Positions 9,801 through 18,406 of a DNA stretch of 64,000 nucleotides are shown here, one piece after another. This DNA is from Gemmatimonadota bacterium (GTDB taxonomy: Bacteria > Gemmatimonadota > Gemmatimonadetes > Gemmatimonadales > Gemmatimonadaceae). Both the position numbers and the translations under genes were made by a program. The stretch is from the NCBI GenBank assembly GCA_016712265.1, contig JADJRJ010000031.1:1116001-1180000 (forward strand), written 5' to 3'. Every line of letters begins with the position of its first letter. Position 1 is the stretch's first letter. The notes beneath the pieces were generated by a model. That model was given only the letters and a program-made list of their open reading frames with translations. It was not told the DNA's origin and did not search any database.

Positions 9801-10170
9801 GGTGATCCTCCCGAGCCAGGTTTCTAATGGCGCGGTGGTCTCGCTGGGTGCCGCCGGTTCGCAGTGGTATGTCTTCGGTACTGGTACGACGGGCAGCACG
9901 ATTCAGGCGGAAGTCCGTCAGACCACCGTCATCAACAACGCTCCGTTCACCCAGGTCGCGTTCTTCCGCGCTCCTGCAGGTGGCACCGGGCGCTGGATCT
10001 ACCTCGGGACGGTCGCGACGGCCAGCCCGAACGATCAGGGTGGCAATCGCTTCTGGCGCTACACGCTGTCCGGTGTTGCTCCGAGCCTTGCGACGGGCGA
10101 TCGCATCCGCGCCATTGGTATCACGGCGTCGGGTGACGGCCTCTCGACGCAGACCCACGTCCAGCCGTAA
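6835..10170 (+). CDS. Large surface lipoprotein with three BIg2 (Ig-like) domains
   Basis: Predicted exported lipoprotein of 1,111 residues. The ATG at 6835 is chosen because GGGGGAAAG lies just upstream and the product then begins with a lipoprotein signal peptide ending LAAC (Cys20). Three bacterial Ig-like group 2 modules follow at about residues 38-115, 118-200 and 205-290. Each has VSLxVGxS-type openings and the VTWASSNxAVATVS core. The long C-terminal part has no motif I recognise. Codons ending in T (GGT, GCT, CGT) are clearly more frequent than in neighbouring genes, which suggests high expression. A strong hairpin follows the stop. The role is unknown; such domains are usual in surface or adhesive proteins. 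The frame is open another 99 bases upstream, but that start would lose the signal peptide. Confidence 0.85.
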   Translation: MQKLSRSLIALGGLAALAACGDDVSITPPTPTPVAVVGVTVSPASLSLKVGESATLGVSVEATGGAGTSVTWASSNNAVATVSATGAVTAVAAGNTTVRATSTVDNTKSGAAQVTVTAPAVRSVVVSPATVSLQVGQSVTAIATVDRDAGASGAVTWASSNAAVATVTSAGVIAGVAQGTAVISATSTADATKAGALSVTVVPVPNTLIALSVAPTNANLGVGSTVQLVPSATTAGNAAVTYTYASSNETVATVSTSGLVTAVGNGTAVITTTAATATNSLSVATTINVASASVSISTITTGGLGTPVNLANVAGQIEVTMNVSAGNQTLDSVRVKLGSQAAASQGFTVNGAPNAPVTLSINTAEYAINADSTSTVRYLNGSTGVQAELFVRGASGPTASNTITINLNNTDTFHARWALPTTSAIAPATGLQWYGGPSTTTTINAIPVMYSGNTITSATLHMDDFSVAGNASLCGAAVTDAAAPFTASFACTGITNTTVQPGVAASLRGDGNPGPAAVGGNSAAGFHTVLFANAGPLVQGAAIPVRIDVAGPATATYAWVAGTTFDYWANASFRFDTSTSGIFSRARAADGGVGASAASTDVYEFEDRAVSGTAWAVHTANTNNIPENAADFTVNAYNGRVTEMDLLGNATITYLGNTTTSPGQNFGVDTTMPTLTYLTTALEPRIALPATDTLGNTKILTNDGNIANTTRADSAYFGVRYTDTRSGFNLNNGTEAQYIRITRIGQPGAPGASTCVLGVVSSSVCNFARRVGVVDATDLTQRRDTTGVYGSGVNFSGGGTGDLYTPATAGDSAGYYTYETYVVDRAGNATATISKTVAVDVDAPLATGLNPAAAGLVAGSANVWLPIGADELEVLDAAFGLRYPNMADGTAQDTIYFDRKFITDFKAGFSGLPLAGLVGPGQTYGNSGITLPVNFFRGVDTVLVADSTAPLTVSATYKPTTAMAEMYDIRSFTSSSVVYPNLSSGFYSTVILPSQVSNGAVVSLGAAGSQWYVFGTGTTGSTIQAEVRQTTVINNAPFTQVAFFRAPAGGTGRWIYLGTVATASPNDQGGNRFWRYTLSGVAPSLATGDRIRAIGITASGDGLSTQTHVQP

Positions 10171-10195
10171 GCAGTAACGCTCCACAAGTGGTAAG

Positions 10196-10227
10196 CAGCG
10201 GGCTCCGCCGAAAGGCGGGGCCCGCTG
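10196..10227 (+). terminator. Hairpin after the BIg2 lipoprotein gene
   Basis: CAGCGGGCTCCGCC - GAAA - GGCGGGGCCCGCTG. A 14-base-pair arm with a GAAA tetraloop sits 25 bases after the stop. It has no T-run, so it may act as a terminator or mRNA-stabilising hairpin. Confidence 0.7.
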
Positions 10228-10338
10228 TGCGTTGGGCCCTTGGTGGGCTCCGGAGGCCCGCTATCGCGCCGCCACGCTGCCTTCGGGTGGCGTCGGGCCG
10301 CAATACGCCAGAGCAGTACCGCCTGACGGCGGGTACAT

Positions 10339-10376
10339 GCGAAAAGGGCCGCCCCTCAGGGGGGCGGCCCTTTCGC
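10339..10376. terminator. Bidirectional terminator between convergent genes
   Basis: GCGAAAAGGGCCGCCCC and GGGGCGGCCCTTTCGC arms enclose a short loop, with A-rich and T-rich flanks. It lies between the plus-strand BIg2 gene and the minus-strand small lipoprotein gene and can serve both. Confidence 0.8.
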
Positions 10377-10395
10377 AGTCTCTCTGTACCGTCAG

Positions 10396-10875
10396 CTACT
10401 TCTGCGTCGAGTCCGGCTTCGCAGAATCGGGCGCAGCGGGGATCGGATCCGACGGAGGCACCGGAACTACCTTTGCCGCGGCAGCGGCTGCCGCATCGGC
10501 AACGTCCCTGGCACGCATCAGGATTCCGTACTTGGACGTGACATCGTCCATGTGCCCCCAGCCCCATCCCTCGAGCTTGCCATTCACCACCACCACCGGG
10601 ACGAGTTCCTTGTCCTCGACCTCCGGATCGGCCCAGAGACGGCGGTTCCCAGCATCAAACATGTAGATGTCAAACTCGCGTCCGTCGACGAGGAACCGCT
10701 TGCGGTTGTACACGTTCTGGATGGTGTCCCCACGCGGGGCGACTCCATCGGCCAGGATCCGCAGCGTCGAGTCGCGCGAAATCCCCTCATCGAGGGCGCG
10801 GATGTGCTGATCGCCACACGCGGCGGCGGCCAGGGCGGCTGCGGTGGCGAGGCAGGAGCGTTGTCTGCTGTTCAT
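10396..10875 (-). CDS. Small lipoprotein of unknown function
   Basis: A 159-residue product with a lipoprotein signal peptide (N-terminal Arg, Ala/Leu-rich core, AAAC box at about Cys20). The ATG at 10875 is chosen over an upstream in-frame start because it places the signal at the N-terminus. The mature part contains LWADPEVEDKELVPVVVVNG and GWGWGHMDDVTSKYGI. The tail is Ala/Pro-rich. The GWGW...KYG stretch recalls small DUF3192-type lipoproteins, but I am not sure of that. It is monocistronic, facing the BIg2 gene across a shared terminator. Confidence 0.75.
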   Translation of the reverse strand: MNSRQRSCLATAAALAAAACGDQHIRALDEGISRDSTLRILADGVAPRGDTIQNVYNRKRFLVDGREFDIYMFDAGNRRLWADPEVEDKELVPVVVVNGKLEGWGWGHMDDVTSKYGILMRARDVADAAAAAAAKVVPVPPSDPIPAAPDSAKPDSTQK

Positions 10876-10960
10876 AGGGTCGGTCAAGGACTGGTACGAG
10901 GGCCACAATCTAGCAGTGGCCTTGGGTACACGCAGCCGACCGCGGTGTTTCCGATGGCGG

Positions 10961-11662
10961 CTACCCCCTGAAGCCAGCGGCCGTCATAGAGACCGGGGTG
11001 AGCTCGAAAACCCGCCCAAATGCCACTGCAATCGCCTCTCGGACGACGGTGGGCTCGACACGCATGGGCGCCAACTCGGTGGCCGCTGAGGTCATCTGGA
11101 CGTCTGCAATGCCACAGGGAACCATCAGGTCGAAGAACGAGAGGTCGGTGCTGACGTTGAGGGCGAATCCGTGCCACGTCACCCAGTCCCGGGCATGGAC
11201 GCCAATCGACGCGATCTTCCGTAGCCAACGGTCACCATCGGCACCGACCCAAACACCGGTATATCCGGGGTTCCGTCCTGCGGCGATCCCGAAGGTGGCG
11301 AGGGCGACGATGAGCGACTCTTCCACTTGGCGGAGGTACCAGTGGAGGTCCTTGCGGTGGCGCTTGAGGTCGAAAACCGGGTAACCGACCAGCTGTCCGG
11401 GGCCATGGTAGGTCACGTCGCCGCCGCGCTCGACCTCGAACACCTCGACGCCTCGCGCCCGCAACAACTCGGGCGTCGCGACGAGGCTGGCCTGCTTGGC
11501 GGCGCGACCGAGCGTCACGACATGCGGGTGCTCAACGAGCAGCAACACGTCCTGATCGATCTCGCCCGAGATCCGGCGACGGGCGACGTCCCGCTGCAGC
11601 TCCAGCGCCGCGGCGTACGGCATGGTGCCGAGGTCGGAAACGAGGAGGGAGGGGAGGGACAT
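10961..11662 (-). CDS. lipB: Octanoyl-[acyl-carrier-protein] transferase LipB
   Basis: Transfers octanoyl from ACP to the lipoyl domains of PdhC and GcvH, the first step of lipoate synthesis. In 233 residues it shows VEHPHVVTLGR, the RGGDVTYHGPGQLVGYPV signature near residue 75, the lysine region RKIASIGVH, and the catalytic cysteine in VPCGI. ATG 11662 is preferred to the in-frame ATG 11677, because the latter lies inside the hairpin between lpdA and lipB and the family usually begins close to the LxVxDLG stretch. It follows lpdA in the same direction by 46 bases, which fits an operon of lipoamide metabolism. Confidence 0.93.
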   Translation of the reverse strand: MSLPSLLVSDLGTMPYAAALELQRDVARRRISGEIDQDVLLLVEHPHVVTLGRAAKQASLVATPELLRARGVEVFEVERGGDVTYHGPGQLVGYPVFDLKRHRKDLHWYLRQVEESLIVALATFGIAAGRNPGYTGVWVGADGDRWLRKIASIGVHARDWVTWHGFALNVSTDLSFFDLMVPCGIADVQMTSAATELAPMRVEPTVVREAIAVAFGRVFELTPVSMTAAGFRG

Positions 11663-11675
11663 CTCAGCGTCGGTC

Positions 11676-11704
11676 ATGGGCCCCGGCTTTCGCCGGGGAC
11701 CCAT
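11676..11704. repeat. GGCCCCGG hairpin between lpdA and lipB
   Basis: ATGGGCCCCGGC - TTTC - GCCGGGGACCCAT, starting four bases past the lpdA stop. It is a member of an intergenic hairpin family also seen at 49068-49093 and, diverged, at 16958-16983, 45818-45843 and 58628-58654. It may act as partial terminator or mRNA stabiliser. Confidence 0.65.
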
Positions 11705-11708
11705 GCGG

Positions 11709-13115
11709 TCAGGCGTGCAGCATCTTCCCCATCGAGTCGAGCACCGCCTCGGCCACCGCTTCCGACAGGGTCGGGTGCGCATGGATGGCGAGGTCGATCT
11801 CCTCGACGGTGTACTCGTTCTCGCGCGCGACCAGCAGTTCGTGAATCAGTTCCGTCGCGTGGGCCCCAACGATGTGAGCACCGAGGATTTCCCCATACTT
11901 CGCGTCGCGGATGATCTTGACGAACCCATCCGTTTCACCGGCCGTGCGGGCGCGACCGTTGGCCGAGAAGGGGAACTTGCCGACCTTGTAGTCGAGCTTC
12001 TTCTCCTTGCACTGCGCCTCCGTCAGCCCAATCGAGGCGACTTCCGGGTGGCAGTAGGTGGCGTTGGGGATGTTGCCGTAGTTGATGGCATGGGCATGCT
12101 GCCCGCCGAGGAGGTCGGCGAGGATGTGCCCCTCGCGTGAGCCCTTGTGGGCGAGCATGGGTGCGCCGATCACGTCGCCGATGGCGTAGATCCCCTTGGC
12201 CGTGGTCTCGTAGCTCTTTGGGTCGGCCTTGATGAAGCCGCGTTCGGTAAGCTGCACGCCAGCTTCCTTGAGCCCGAGCTGCTCAACGTTAGGTGCACGG
12301 CCGGCGGCGACGAGGACCTTCTCGACCTCGAGGGTTTCCTTCTTCCCGTTTTCCTCGACCGAGAACGTGACGGAGTCCTTGCCGACCTTCACATCGGAGA
12401 GCTTGGCCCCGAGGTGAAGCTGGATCTTGCGCTTCTTGAAGGCGCGGCCCAATTCGGCGGAGCAGTCGGCATCCTCGAGCGGCAGCAAGCCGGGCATCAC
12501 CTCGATCAGGTGCACCTCGGAGCCGAACGCGTTGAACACGTCGGCGAACTCACAGCCCACCGCGCCCGCGCCGACGACGGCAATCGACTTGGGGGCCTTT
12601 TCCAGGACCAGGGCCTCGTCCGACGAGATCACGGTCGTCTTGTTGAGTTCGAGCCCAACCTGGGGGAGTCCTTTCACGCGTGAGCCGGTGGCAATCACCA
12701 CGGCCTTCTTGGCCTCGTGGGTCTCCGTCTTTCCATCGGCCCCGGTGACCACGACCTTCTTGCCGCCGCCGAGCTTGGCGACCCCCTTGATCCAGGTGAC
12801 CTTGTTCTTCTTGAACAGGAACTCGACCCCCTTGGAGTTTTGCGTCGAGACGTTGCGCGAGCGCTTCATCGCCACGCCGAAGTCGAGCTTCACCTCGCCG
12901 ACAGTGACCCCGAAGTCGGCCGCATGTTTCACCTGGTTGGCGACGGCCGCGGAGGCGAGGAGGGCTTTGGCGGGGATACATCCCCACAGGACGCAGGTCC
13001 CGCCGAGGGCCTCGCGCTCGATGACCGCAGCCGAGAGGCCGAGTTGCCCGCAGCGAATGGCGCCGACGTAGCCGGCGGGTCCACCACCAATGAAAATGAC
13101 GTCGTACGAAGCCAT
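11709..13115 (-). CDS. lpdA: Dihydrolipoamide dehydrogenase (E3)
   Basis: FAD enzyme that reoxidises dihydrolipoyl groups of the pyruvate dehydrogenase and glycine cleavage systems, 468 residues. The N-terminal FAD-binding GGGPAGYVGAIR is followed by the redox pair in GGTCVLWGCIPAK (CX4C). The NAD-binding VVGAGAVGCEFADV sits near residue 180, AIGDVIG near 310, and the C-terminal dimer motif HAHPTLSEA is present, as in active E3 enzymes. The CVLWGC spacer differs from the common CLNVGC but keeps both cysteines. It lies upstream of lipB in the same direction and about 4 kb from pdhC. Confidence 0.96.
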   Translation of the reverse strand: MASYDVIFIGGGPAGYVGAIRCGQLGLSAAVIEREALGGTCVLWGCIPAKALLASAAVANQVKHAADFGVTVGEVKLDFGVAMKRSRNVSTQNSKGVEFLFKKNKVTWIKGVAKLGGGKKVVVTGADGKTETHEAKKAVVIATGSRVKGLPQVGLELNKTTVISSDEALVLEKAPKSIAVVGAGAVGCEFADVFNAFGSEVHLIEVMPGLLPLEDADCSAELGRAFKKRKIQLHLGAKLSDVKVGKDSVTFSVEENGKKETLEVEKVLVAAGRAPNVEQLGLKEAGVQLTERGFIKADPKSYETTAKGIYAIGDVIGAPMLAHKGSREGHILADLLGGQHAHAINYGNIPNATYCHPEVASIGLTEAQCKEKKLDYKVGKFPFSANGRARTAGETDGFVKIIRDAKYGEILGAHIVGAHATELIHELLVARENEYTVEEIDLAIHAHPTLSEAVAEAVLDSMGKMLHA

Positions 13116-13256
13116 GACGAGAAGAGGTCGAGAGTCGGGGTCAGGTGCCGCTGGAAACTAATCGCGGCCCCATGGGTATCGGCCTCTCCCCTCGGGAATC
13201 GTCCTCCGCCTCACCGCCCCGCGTCCGAGCGCGGGGCAGCCCTTCGTCGGCCCGAT

Positions 13257-16200
13257 CTAGCGTCGGTCGGGGGCTACGCGAACCCGGCGCGTCTGGCTGC
13301 GCACGCCATCCGACTCCGTAATCTCCAGCTCTGTGCCGGTCGTCATGACCAGTGCACTGGTGCCGCGGGCGAGCGAGAGGATGTCGCCGGTCCGGGCGTC
13401 GCGAACGAGGACTCCGGTGACGGAGTTATCGCCGCCTCGGACGCGAACGCCACGGCCTTCCCGCTCGATGGTCGGTCCGTCGGTCGCCTGGCGAGCAGCG
13501 GATGAGGCGCGTCGTTCTGCCTGACGCCCGTTCCCCGAGACCCTGATACGGGAGAGGTCCAGGTCCCGCAGCATGTCGGCGGGGATGACGAAGGCAAAGT
13601 GCCGAGCCGTCGGATCCGGACTGTCGCCAGGTACCTGGACGTCGAAGGCGAGGTTGAGGATGGACTCACCAGCGGGGCCGAAGGCCTCGAGGCGGTAAGG
13701 ACCGGCGCGTTCCGGAAGGGCGGGCGGGGCGTTGACCTCGAAGGCGGGCTCAAGGATCAGCTGCCCGCGCTGGATGCGCCCCCACACGAGCAGCCCGCGC
13801 CGTGGGTTGGGGTTGCCCCCAAGAACGCGTGCGCTGCCCGAGAATCCGTTGGTGGTGCGGTAGTTGAGCACCGCGTTGTAGGTATAGTCGGAGATCCAGA
13901 TGTTCGAGCAGTAGCCCATGAGGTCGGCCATCGACGGGGCCTTGAGGGCGGCGCTGGTCAGGGAGTACCCGTAGTGCCCGATGCTGCCCCCCGAGTGCGG
14001 GTAGGACGGATCCGGGTTCCCGGCGCCTCCGCAGGGGGCGTGAAACCGTCCGAAGTTGTGCCCCAGCTCGTGGGCAACCACTTCCGATGCACTCGGCAAG
14101 TGGTCCCAGGAGAGGGTGGCACGGCCCGGGACATACCCGAGGCCGGCGATGCCGGAGGTGTAGTTCACGCGGGCAATGCCGGCGTAGTAGCGGGTGGAGC
14201 CATCCGCCGTTCGGAGGGCATTCAGCTCGGACAGGACCTGGCCCCAGGCGCCGTTGCCGTCGTCGGCCTGCAGCACGGGCGCATTCGTCGTATAGGCGGC
14301 CCGCACGTCGATGTTGGTGGTCCCGATGGGGAACATGGCGAGCGAAGCCGAGAGGTAGGAGCCCGCGTTGCCCGCATTGACTCCCCCGGTGGTGCCATTG
14401 ACGCTCTGGGTGACCGGGACCAGCCGCACATCAAAGGACGGCAGCGTCCGCACATCCATGGTGGCTGCGGCTCCCGAGACCGGGTACGTGTTGTCGCTCT
14501 CGGACGACTCGACGACGGCGTTGGTGGGATCGACGTCGGCGAGGATCTTGAGCCCCGGCTGCATCAGGGAGCCCGGGATGAGCGTGTTCCACGAGTTTGT
14601 CAGCGGGGATTGGCTGATACTCGTCGGCACGGCGGAGGACGGGGCGGCAATCGTGACGGTCGAGTGGAGCGTGGTGCCCTGATAGAAGCGGACACGGACG
14701 GCCGCCGACGTGGTATTGCTGGTATTGGCCTTGGCAAACACGCGCAGGAGGCCGTCCTTGCCCGCGACCAGTGGTACGCCGCCCGCGTAGGTCTGCACGA
14801 CTTGCTGCACGTGCATGCCGTCGATCGAGAGGTTGAGGGCCGCGGGTGGTGGTGGGGGCCCGCCACTCGTGGTGTAGGTGACCGTGATGTTCGAGGTGAC
14901 GCCGCCACCGACGGTGGCCAGCGTGCTGGCCGGGGTGACAGTGTAGGTGCTGGCACCGACCGTGACCGGTGCCGCGACCAGGGTGTACACCCCCTGAAGC
15001 AGACCGTTGAGTGTTGTGGATTGCGTGAGCACCTGTGAGAATCCGCCGGGCCCGGTCATGGTCACGGCGGCGCTCGTTCCTCCGGGGAGCCCAGCGATCG
15101 TGACGTTCAGGGCGCCGGTGGCCGTCACGTAGTTGACGGTGGCCTGCAGGGCGACCGTGGAAGCGACGACATTGAGGGTTTGCGAGGCGGGATTCGGCGC
15201 CCAATAGGAGTTGCCGCTTTGGGCGATCGCCGCGGAGAGCGTGTAGGCCCCTGGTGTGAGACCGGTGATGAGCGCCCCTTCCGTGAAGGGGCGGCTAAAG
15301 CCGCCAGGGCCGGTAAGCGTGAGGGTGGCGGGAACGCTGATTGGCAGGCCGGTCACGGTGAGGCTGACGAGGCCTGACGCGAGGGCATACGCGACGCTCG
15401 CCTGGGAGGGCGTGGCGCTGGCGGCGATGGTGACCTGCTGGCTTGCGTTCGAGCTTGCGTATACGTGGACGCCGGCCGGGGTGGCGCCAGCACTAATGGT
15501 GTAGGTGCCCGGCTTGAGTCCCGTGAGGGTGGACGTCGTCGCCACGGTCGCGCTGTAGTTCTCCGGCCCCGACACGGTCACGTTGGCCGGGATCGACTGC
15601 GGCAGGCCGTTGATCACGACCGACAGGGAGCCGCGCGTAATGGCGTACCGCACGGCCGCTTGCGCCGGCAGGCTCGACGCGGCGACAACGACGGTCAGGG
15701 GTCCGGTGCTCGGCCCCCAGGTGACTCCCGCGATGGCCACGGTGATGGGCGTAACGAAATAGGTGCCTGGGGCGAGGCCGAGGATGGTTTCGCTGGCCGT
15801 GAGCGTCCGCAGGAAGTTGTCCGGGCCGGTCACGCGCACCTGGGCGGAGGCACCGTTCGGGAGTCCGCTGACGTCAACCGCCAGGCGTCCGGTGGCGATC
15901 GCATACGTCAGGGTGGCGGGCATCGGCTCGAGCGAGGCGGCGACCACCAGTTGTTGGGCGGCACCGGCCTGGTATTGGTCGGGGCCGACGGCGACGGACG
16001 CCGCTGCAACGGTGTAGGTGCCCGGGGCGAGGTTGGTCACCGTCTCGCCGGACTGGACGGTGCGGCTGAAGGCGTTGGGGCCGGCCAGGGTGGCGGTGGC
16101 GGCAGCTCCACCCGGGAGGCCGGTGATGGCTACCGTGACGGCGCCCGTGGCCAGCTGCCAGGTGTGGGCGGCCGGCACCGGTGTCGTGCCCGCGGTGACC

Positions 16201-16772
16201 TGAACGGTCACTGGTGCGGTCGATGCCGTCCAGGTGTGCCCTTCGGCGGCGACGGGGGATGCTGTCACGGTGTAGGTCCCGGGGGCCAAACCACCCACGC
16301 GACCGGCGGCGTTGACGGTACGCGCGTAGCCGTTCGGGCCCGTGATGCCGACGATGGGGGCGGCCCCAGTGGGCAGCCCGGTGGCCTGAACGGCCAGGGC
16401 GCCGGTGGCGATGGTCCACGCGACGGTCGCCGTTGCGGACCGACCGGCACCGACCGTCACGCTTTGCGAGGCCGTGGTGGTGGCGTATCGGTCGTCACCG
16501 TCGACGACCTCGGATGCAACGATGGTGTAGGCCCCCGGGGCGAGGTCACTCAGGGTTTCGGTGGCAGCGACGGTGCGCGAGAACCCAGAGGGGCCGGAGA
16601 CGATCGCGTTGCCGGCGGCGCTGGCGGGAAGACCACTCAGGGTGACGGTCAGGGTGCCGAGTCGATTCCCGCTTCCCCCACCGGCTGGTCCGCCCTCGCT
16701 GCCGCCGCAGGCGGCGAGCGTGGTCAAGGCGAGAAGGCGGAGGGCGAAGCGGGAGATTCGAGTCGTGGACAT
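13257..16772 (-). CDS. Lipoprotein metalloprotease with seven tandem Ig-like repeats
   Basis: A 1,171-residue exported protein. ATG 16772 (or the adjacent ATG 16775) gives a lipoprotein signal ending LAAC near Cys22. Seven repeats of about 84 residues span residues 35-635. Each contains a [V/I]xGLP motif, xxTGPxxFSRT, and [L]APGTYT, and most end in an [A/V]TG junction. A proline stretch leads into a CARDB-like segment, then a catalytic domain with HELGHNFGRFH near residue 900. This is the zinc-binding HExxHxxGxxH pattern of metzincin-type proteases, followed by a conserved-looking PCGG. A C-terminal extension of about 200 residues follows. It probably cuts extracellular protein, with the repeats as stalk or binding modules. 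It is flanked by lpdA and pdhC but unlikely to share their function. Confidence 0.85.
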   Translation of the reverse strand: MSTTRISRFALRLLALTTLAACGGSEGGPAGGGSGNRLGTLTVTLSGLPASAAGNAIVSGPSGFSRTVAATETLSDLAPGAYTIVASEVVDGDDRYATTTASQSVTVGAGRSATATVAWTIATGALAVQATGLPTGAAPIVGITGPNGYARTVNAAGRVGGLAPGTYTVTASPVAAEGHTWTASTAPVTVQVTAGTTPVPAAHTWQLATGAVTVAITGLPGGAAATATLAGPNAFSRTVQSGETVTNLAPGTYTVAAASVAVGPDQYQAGAAQQLVVAASLEPMPATLTYAIATGRLAVDVSGLPNGASAQVRVTGPDNFLRTLTASETILGLAPGTYFVTPITVAIAGVTWGPSTGPLTVVVAASSLPAQAAVRYAITRGSLSVVINGLPQSIPANVTVSGPENYSATVATTSTLTGLKPGTYTISAGATPAGVHVYASSNASQQVTIAASATPSQASVAYALASGLVSLTVTGLPISVPATLTLTGPGGFSRPFTEGALITGLTPGAYTLSAAIAQSGNSYWAPNPASQTLNVVASTVALQATVNYVTATGALNVTIAGLPGGTSAAVTMTGPGGFSQVLTQSTTLNGLLQGVYTLVAAPVTVGASTYTVTPASTLATVGGGVTSNITVTYTTSGGPPPPPAALNLSIDGMHVQQVVQTYAGGVPLVAGKDGLLRVFAKANTSNTTSAAVRVRFYQGTTLHSTVTIAAPSSAVPTSISQSPLTNSWNTLIPGSLMQPGLKILADVDPTNAVVESSESDNTYPVSGAAATMDVRTLPSFDVRLVPVTQSVNGTTGGVNAGNAGSYLSASLAMFPIGTTNIDVRAAYTTNAPVLQADDGNGAWGQVLSELNALRTADGSTRYYAGIARVNYTSGIAGLGYVPGRATLSWDHLPSASEVVAHELGHNFGRFHAPCGGAGNPDPSYPHSGGSIGHYGYSLTSAALKAPSMADLMGYCSNIWISDYTYNAVLNYRTTNGFSGSARVLGGNPNPRRGLLVWGRIQRGQLILEPAFEVNAPPALPERAGPYRLEAFGPAGESILNLAFDVQVPGDSPDPTARHFAFVIPADMLRDLDLSRIRVSGNGRQAERRASSAARQATDGPTIEREGRGVRVRGGDNSVTGVLVRDARTGDILSLARGTSALVMTTGTELEITESDGVRSQTRRVRVAPDRR

Positions 16773-16957
16773 CATCGGCGCACGCGGAGGCAGTCCACGA
16801 AAGACGCCTCGCAAGCGGCTCCAGCAACGGCTGAGCCCGGCGTGTGACGGGCATCACATCGGTTGTTGGTCCGGGCGCGCGCCGCGGTCGAGACGAAGCA
16901 CGGGAAGTACCCCCGTGCTGCTCGTGCCGCGTCTGAAGAAGCCGCGAACGACAAAGG

Positions 16958-16983
16958 CCCCAGCGTTCGCCGAGGCCCAATGT
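16958..16983 (-). terminator. Terminator after pdhC
   Basis: On the minus strand GGCCTCGGCG and CGCTGGGGCC-like arms (with G-T pairs) are followed by TTTGT, 34 bases past the pdhC stop. The arms resemble the GGCCCCGG hairpin family. CTGCCGT and CGTGCTGCTCGTGCC repeat fragments flank it (17001-17014 and 16912-16935). Confidence 0.6.
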
Positions 16984-17016
16984 CTACCGTCGTCCGCCCA
17001 CTGCCGTCTGCCCGTC

Positions 17017-18264
17017 CTAGTACGCCAGCATCAACGGATTCTCGATCAACCGCCGCAGCGTCTGGAGGAACTTCGCCCCAAGGGCTCCATCGATCACCCG
17101 ATGATCACAGCTCATCGTGATGCGCATCCGACGGCGAACCTGCACCGCACCGTTCACCACGACGGCCTTGGCCTCGATCCCACCAACGGCAATGATCCCG
17201 GCCTCCGGGGGATTGATGATCGCCGTGAACTGGTCGATGCCAAACATCCCGAGGTTCGAGACGGAGAAGGTGGAGCCGGTGTATTCCTCGGGCTTGAGCT
17301 TGCGGTCACGCGCGCGGGCGGCGAGGTCGCGCGACTCCGCCGCGATCGCGCTCAATCCCTTGAGATGGGCGTCAAAAATCACCGGAGTGATCAAGCCATC
17401 GGGGATGGCCACCGCCATGCCGAGGTGTACCCGATCCCAGTACCGGATCGCGTCGCCCAGCCAGTGGGCGTTGCATTCCGGGTGTTGGTGCAGCGCCGTG
17501 GCGACGGCCTTCAGGACGACGTCGTTGAAGGACACCTTGTACGCATCCCCGAGTTCCGCCATCGCCGCGCGCATCTCGGCGACGCGCTCCATGTCGACCT
17601 CGGCGGTGAGGTAGAAGGTCGGGACCGGGCCGATCGATTCGGCGAGGCGGCGTGCAATTGTCTTGCGGATCTGCGTCAGGGGCACGTCCCGGTGCCCCGG
17701 CCCTGCGGGGGCCGCAGCGCGCGCCATGGCCGCGACAGGGGCGGCCACGGATGGGGATGTGGTCGGCGCCGTGTCGATATCGCGCTTGACGATGCGTCCG
17801 CCGGGGCCGGACCCCTGGAGGGTGCCGAGGTTGATCCCGCGTTCGGACGCCAGACGTCGGGCGAGCGGTGAGGAGCGCTGTCGTCCCGTGGGGGCGGCTT
17901 CCGGTTGCGGGGGGGCTGTGGGCGTTGCCGGGGCGACGGCGGTGGGCGCGACGGCGCTCGGTGCGGCTGGAGGGGGCGGGCTCGCGATGGGCGCTGAGCT
18001 GCCGACCAATGCATCGATGTTCTCGTCTGCGCCGGCGATCACCCCGATGAGGGCACCGACCGGTGAGGTGGTGCCATCGGCAAGGAGTCGTTTACGCAGC
18101 ACGCCCTCCCCGCGGGCGACGAGTTCCATGATCGCCTTGTCGGTTTCGACCTCGGCGAGCACGTCGCCATTCTTGATGGCGTCGCCCTCGTTCTTGAGCC
18201 ACTTGACGAGGCGGCCTTCCTCCATCGTGGGAGAGAGGGCCTCCATGAAGATCTTGGTAGCCAT
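17017..18264 (-). CDS. pdhC: Pyruvate dehydrogenase E2, dihydrolipoyllysine acetyltransferase
   Basis: E2 core of the pyruvate dehydrogenase complex: passes acetyl from the lipoyl arm to CoA. Its 415 residues comprise one lipoyl domain (about 1-80) with the lipoylated lysine in EVETDKA, an Ala/Pro-rich linker, a peripheral-subunit-binding domain (SPLARRLASERGIN, about 133-165), and the catalytic acyltransferase domain with FSVSNLGMFG and the active-site HRVIDGA. The E2 may act on pyruvate or a related 2-oxoacid; the paired PdhA/B resemble the pyruvate type. It is third in the pdhA-pdhB-pdhC run, separated from pdhB by 142 bases holding repeat fragments. Confidence 0.94.
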   Translation of the reverse strand: MATKIFMEALSPTMEEGRLVKWLKNEGDAIKNGDVLAEVETDKAIMELVARGEGVLRKRLLADGTTSPVGALIGVIAGADENIDALVGSSAPIASPPPPAAPSAVAPTAVAPATPTAPPQPEAAPTGRQRSSPLARRLASERGINLGTLQGSGPGGRIVKRDIDTAPTTSPSVAAPVAAMARAAAPAGPGHRDVPLTQIRKTIARRLAESIGPVPTFYLTAEVDMERVAEMRAAMAELGDAYKVSFNDVVLKAVATALHQHPECNAHWLGDAIRYWDRVHLGMAVAIPDGLITPVIFDAHLKGLSAIAAESRDLAARARDRKLKPEEYTGSTFSVSNLGMFGIDQFTAIINPPEAGIIAVGGIEAKAVVVNGAVQVRRRMRITMSCDHRVIDGALGAKFLQTLRRLIENPLMLAY

Positions 18265-18312
18265 GAATGCTGGTCGCTGGTGGCGTGTAGCTGGATCTGG
18301 TAGCTGCGTGTT

Positions 18313-18406
18313 GCCTTCTGTTGCTCGTGCCGGGTGCTGCGCCCAAGACTGGTTGCGTGCCTGGTGCTGGAGGCGGCACCCGCGAATCGCCGTTTGCCGT
18401 CTGCCG
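18313..18406. repeat. Repeat fragments between pdhB and pdhC
   Basis: TGTTGCTCGTGCCGGGTGCTGCG (about 18318-18340, GTGCCG family) and GCCGTTTGCCGTCTGCCG (18389-18406, heptamer family) fill the pdhB-pdhC gap. The heptamers touch the pdhB stop codon. Confidence 0.5.

Noticed and set aside
6811..10185. 1,124-codon minus-strand frame opposite the BIg2 lipoprotein
   Set aside because: Arg-rich, low-complexity translation with no motifs; the plus frame has a signal peptide and BIg2 repeats.
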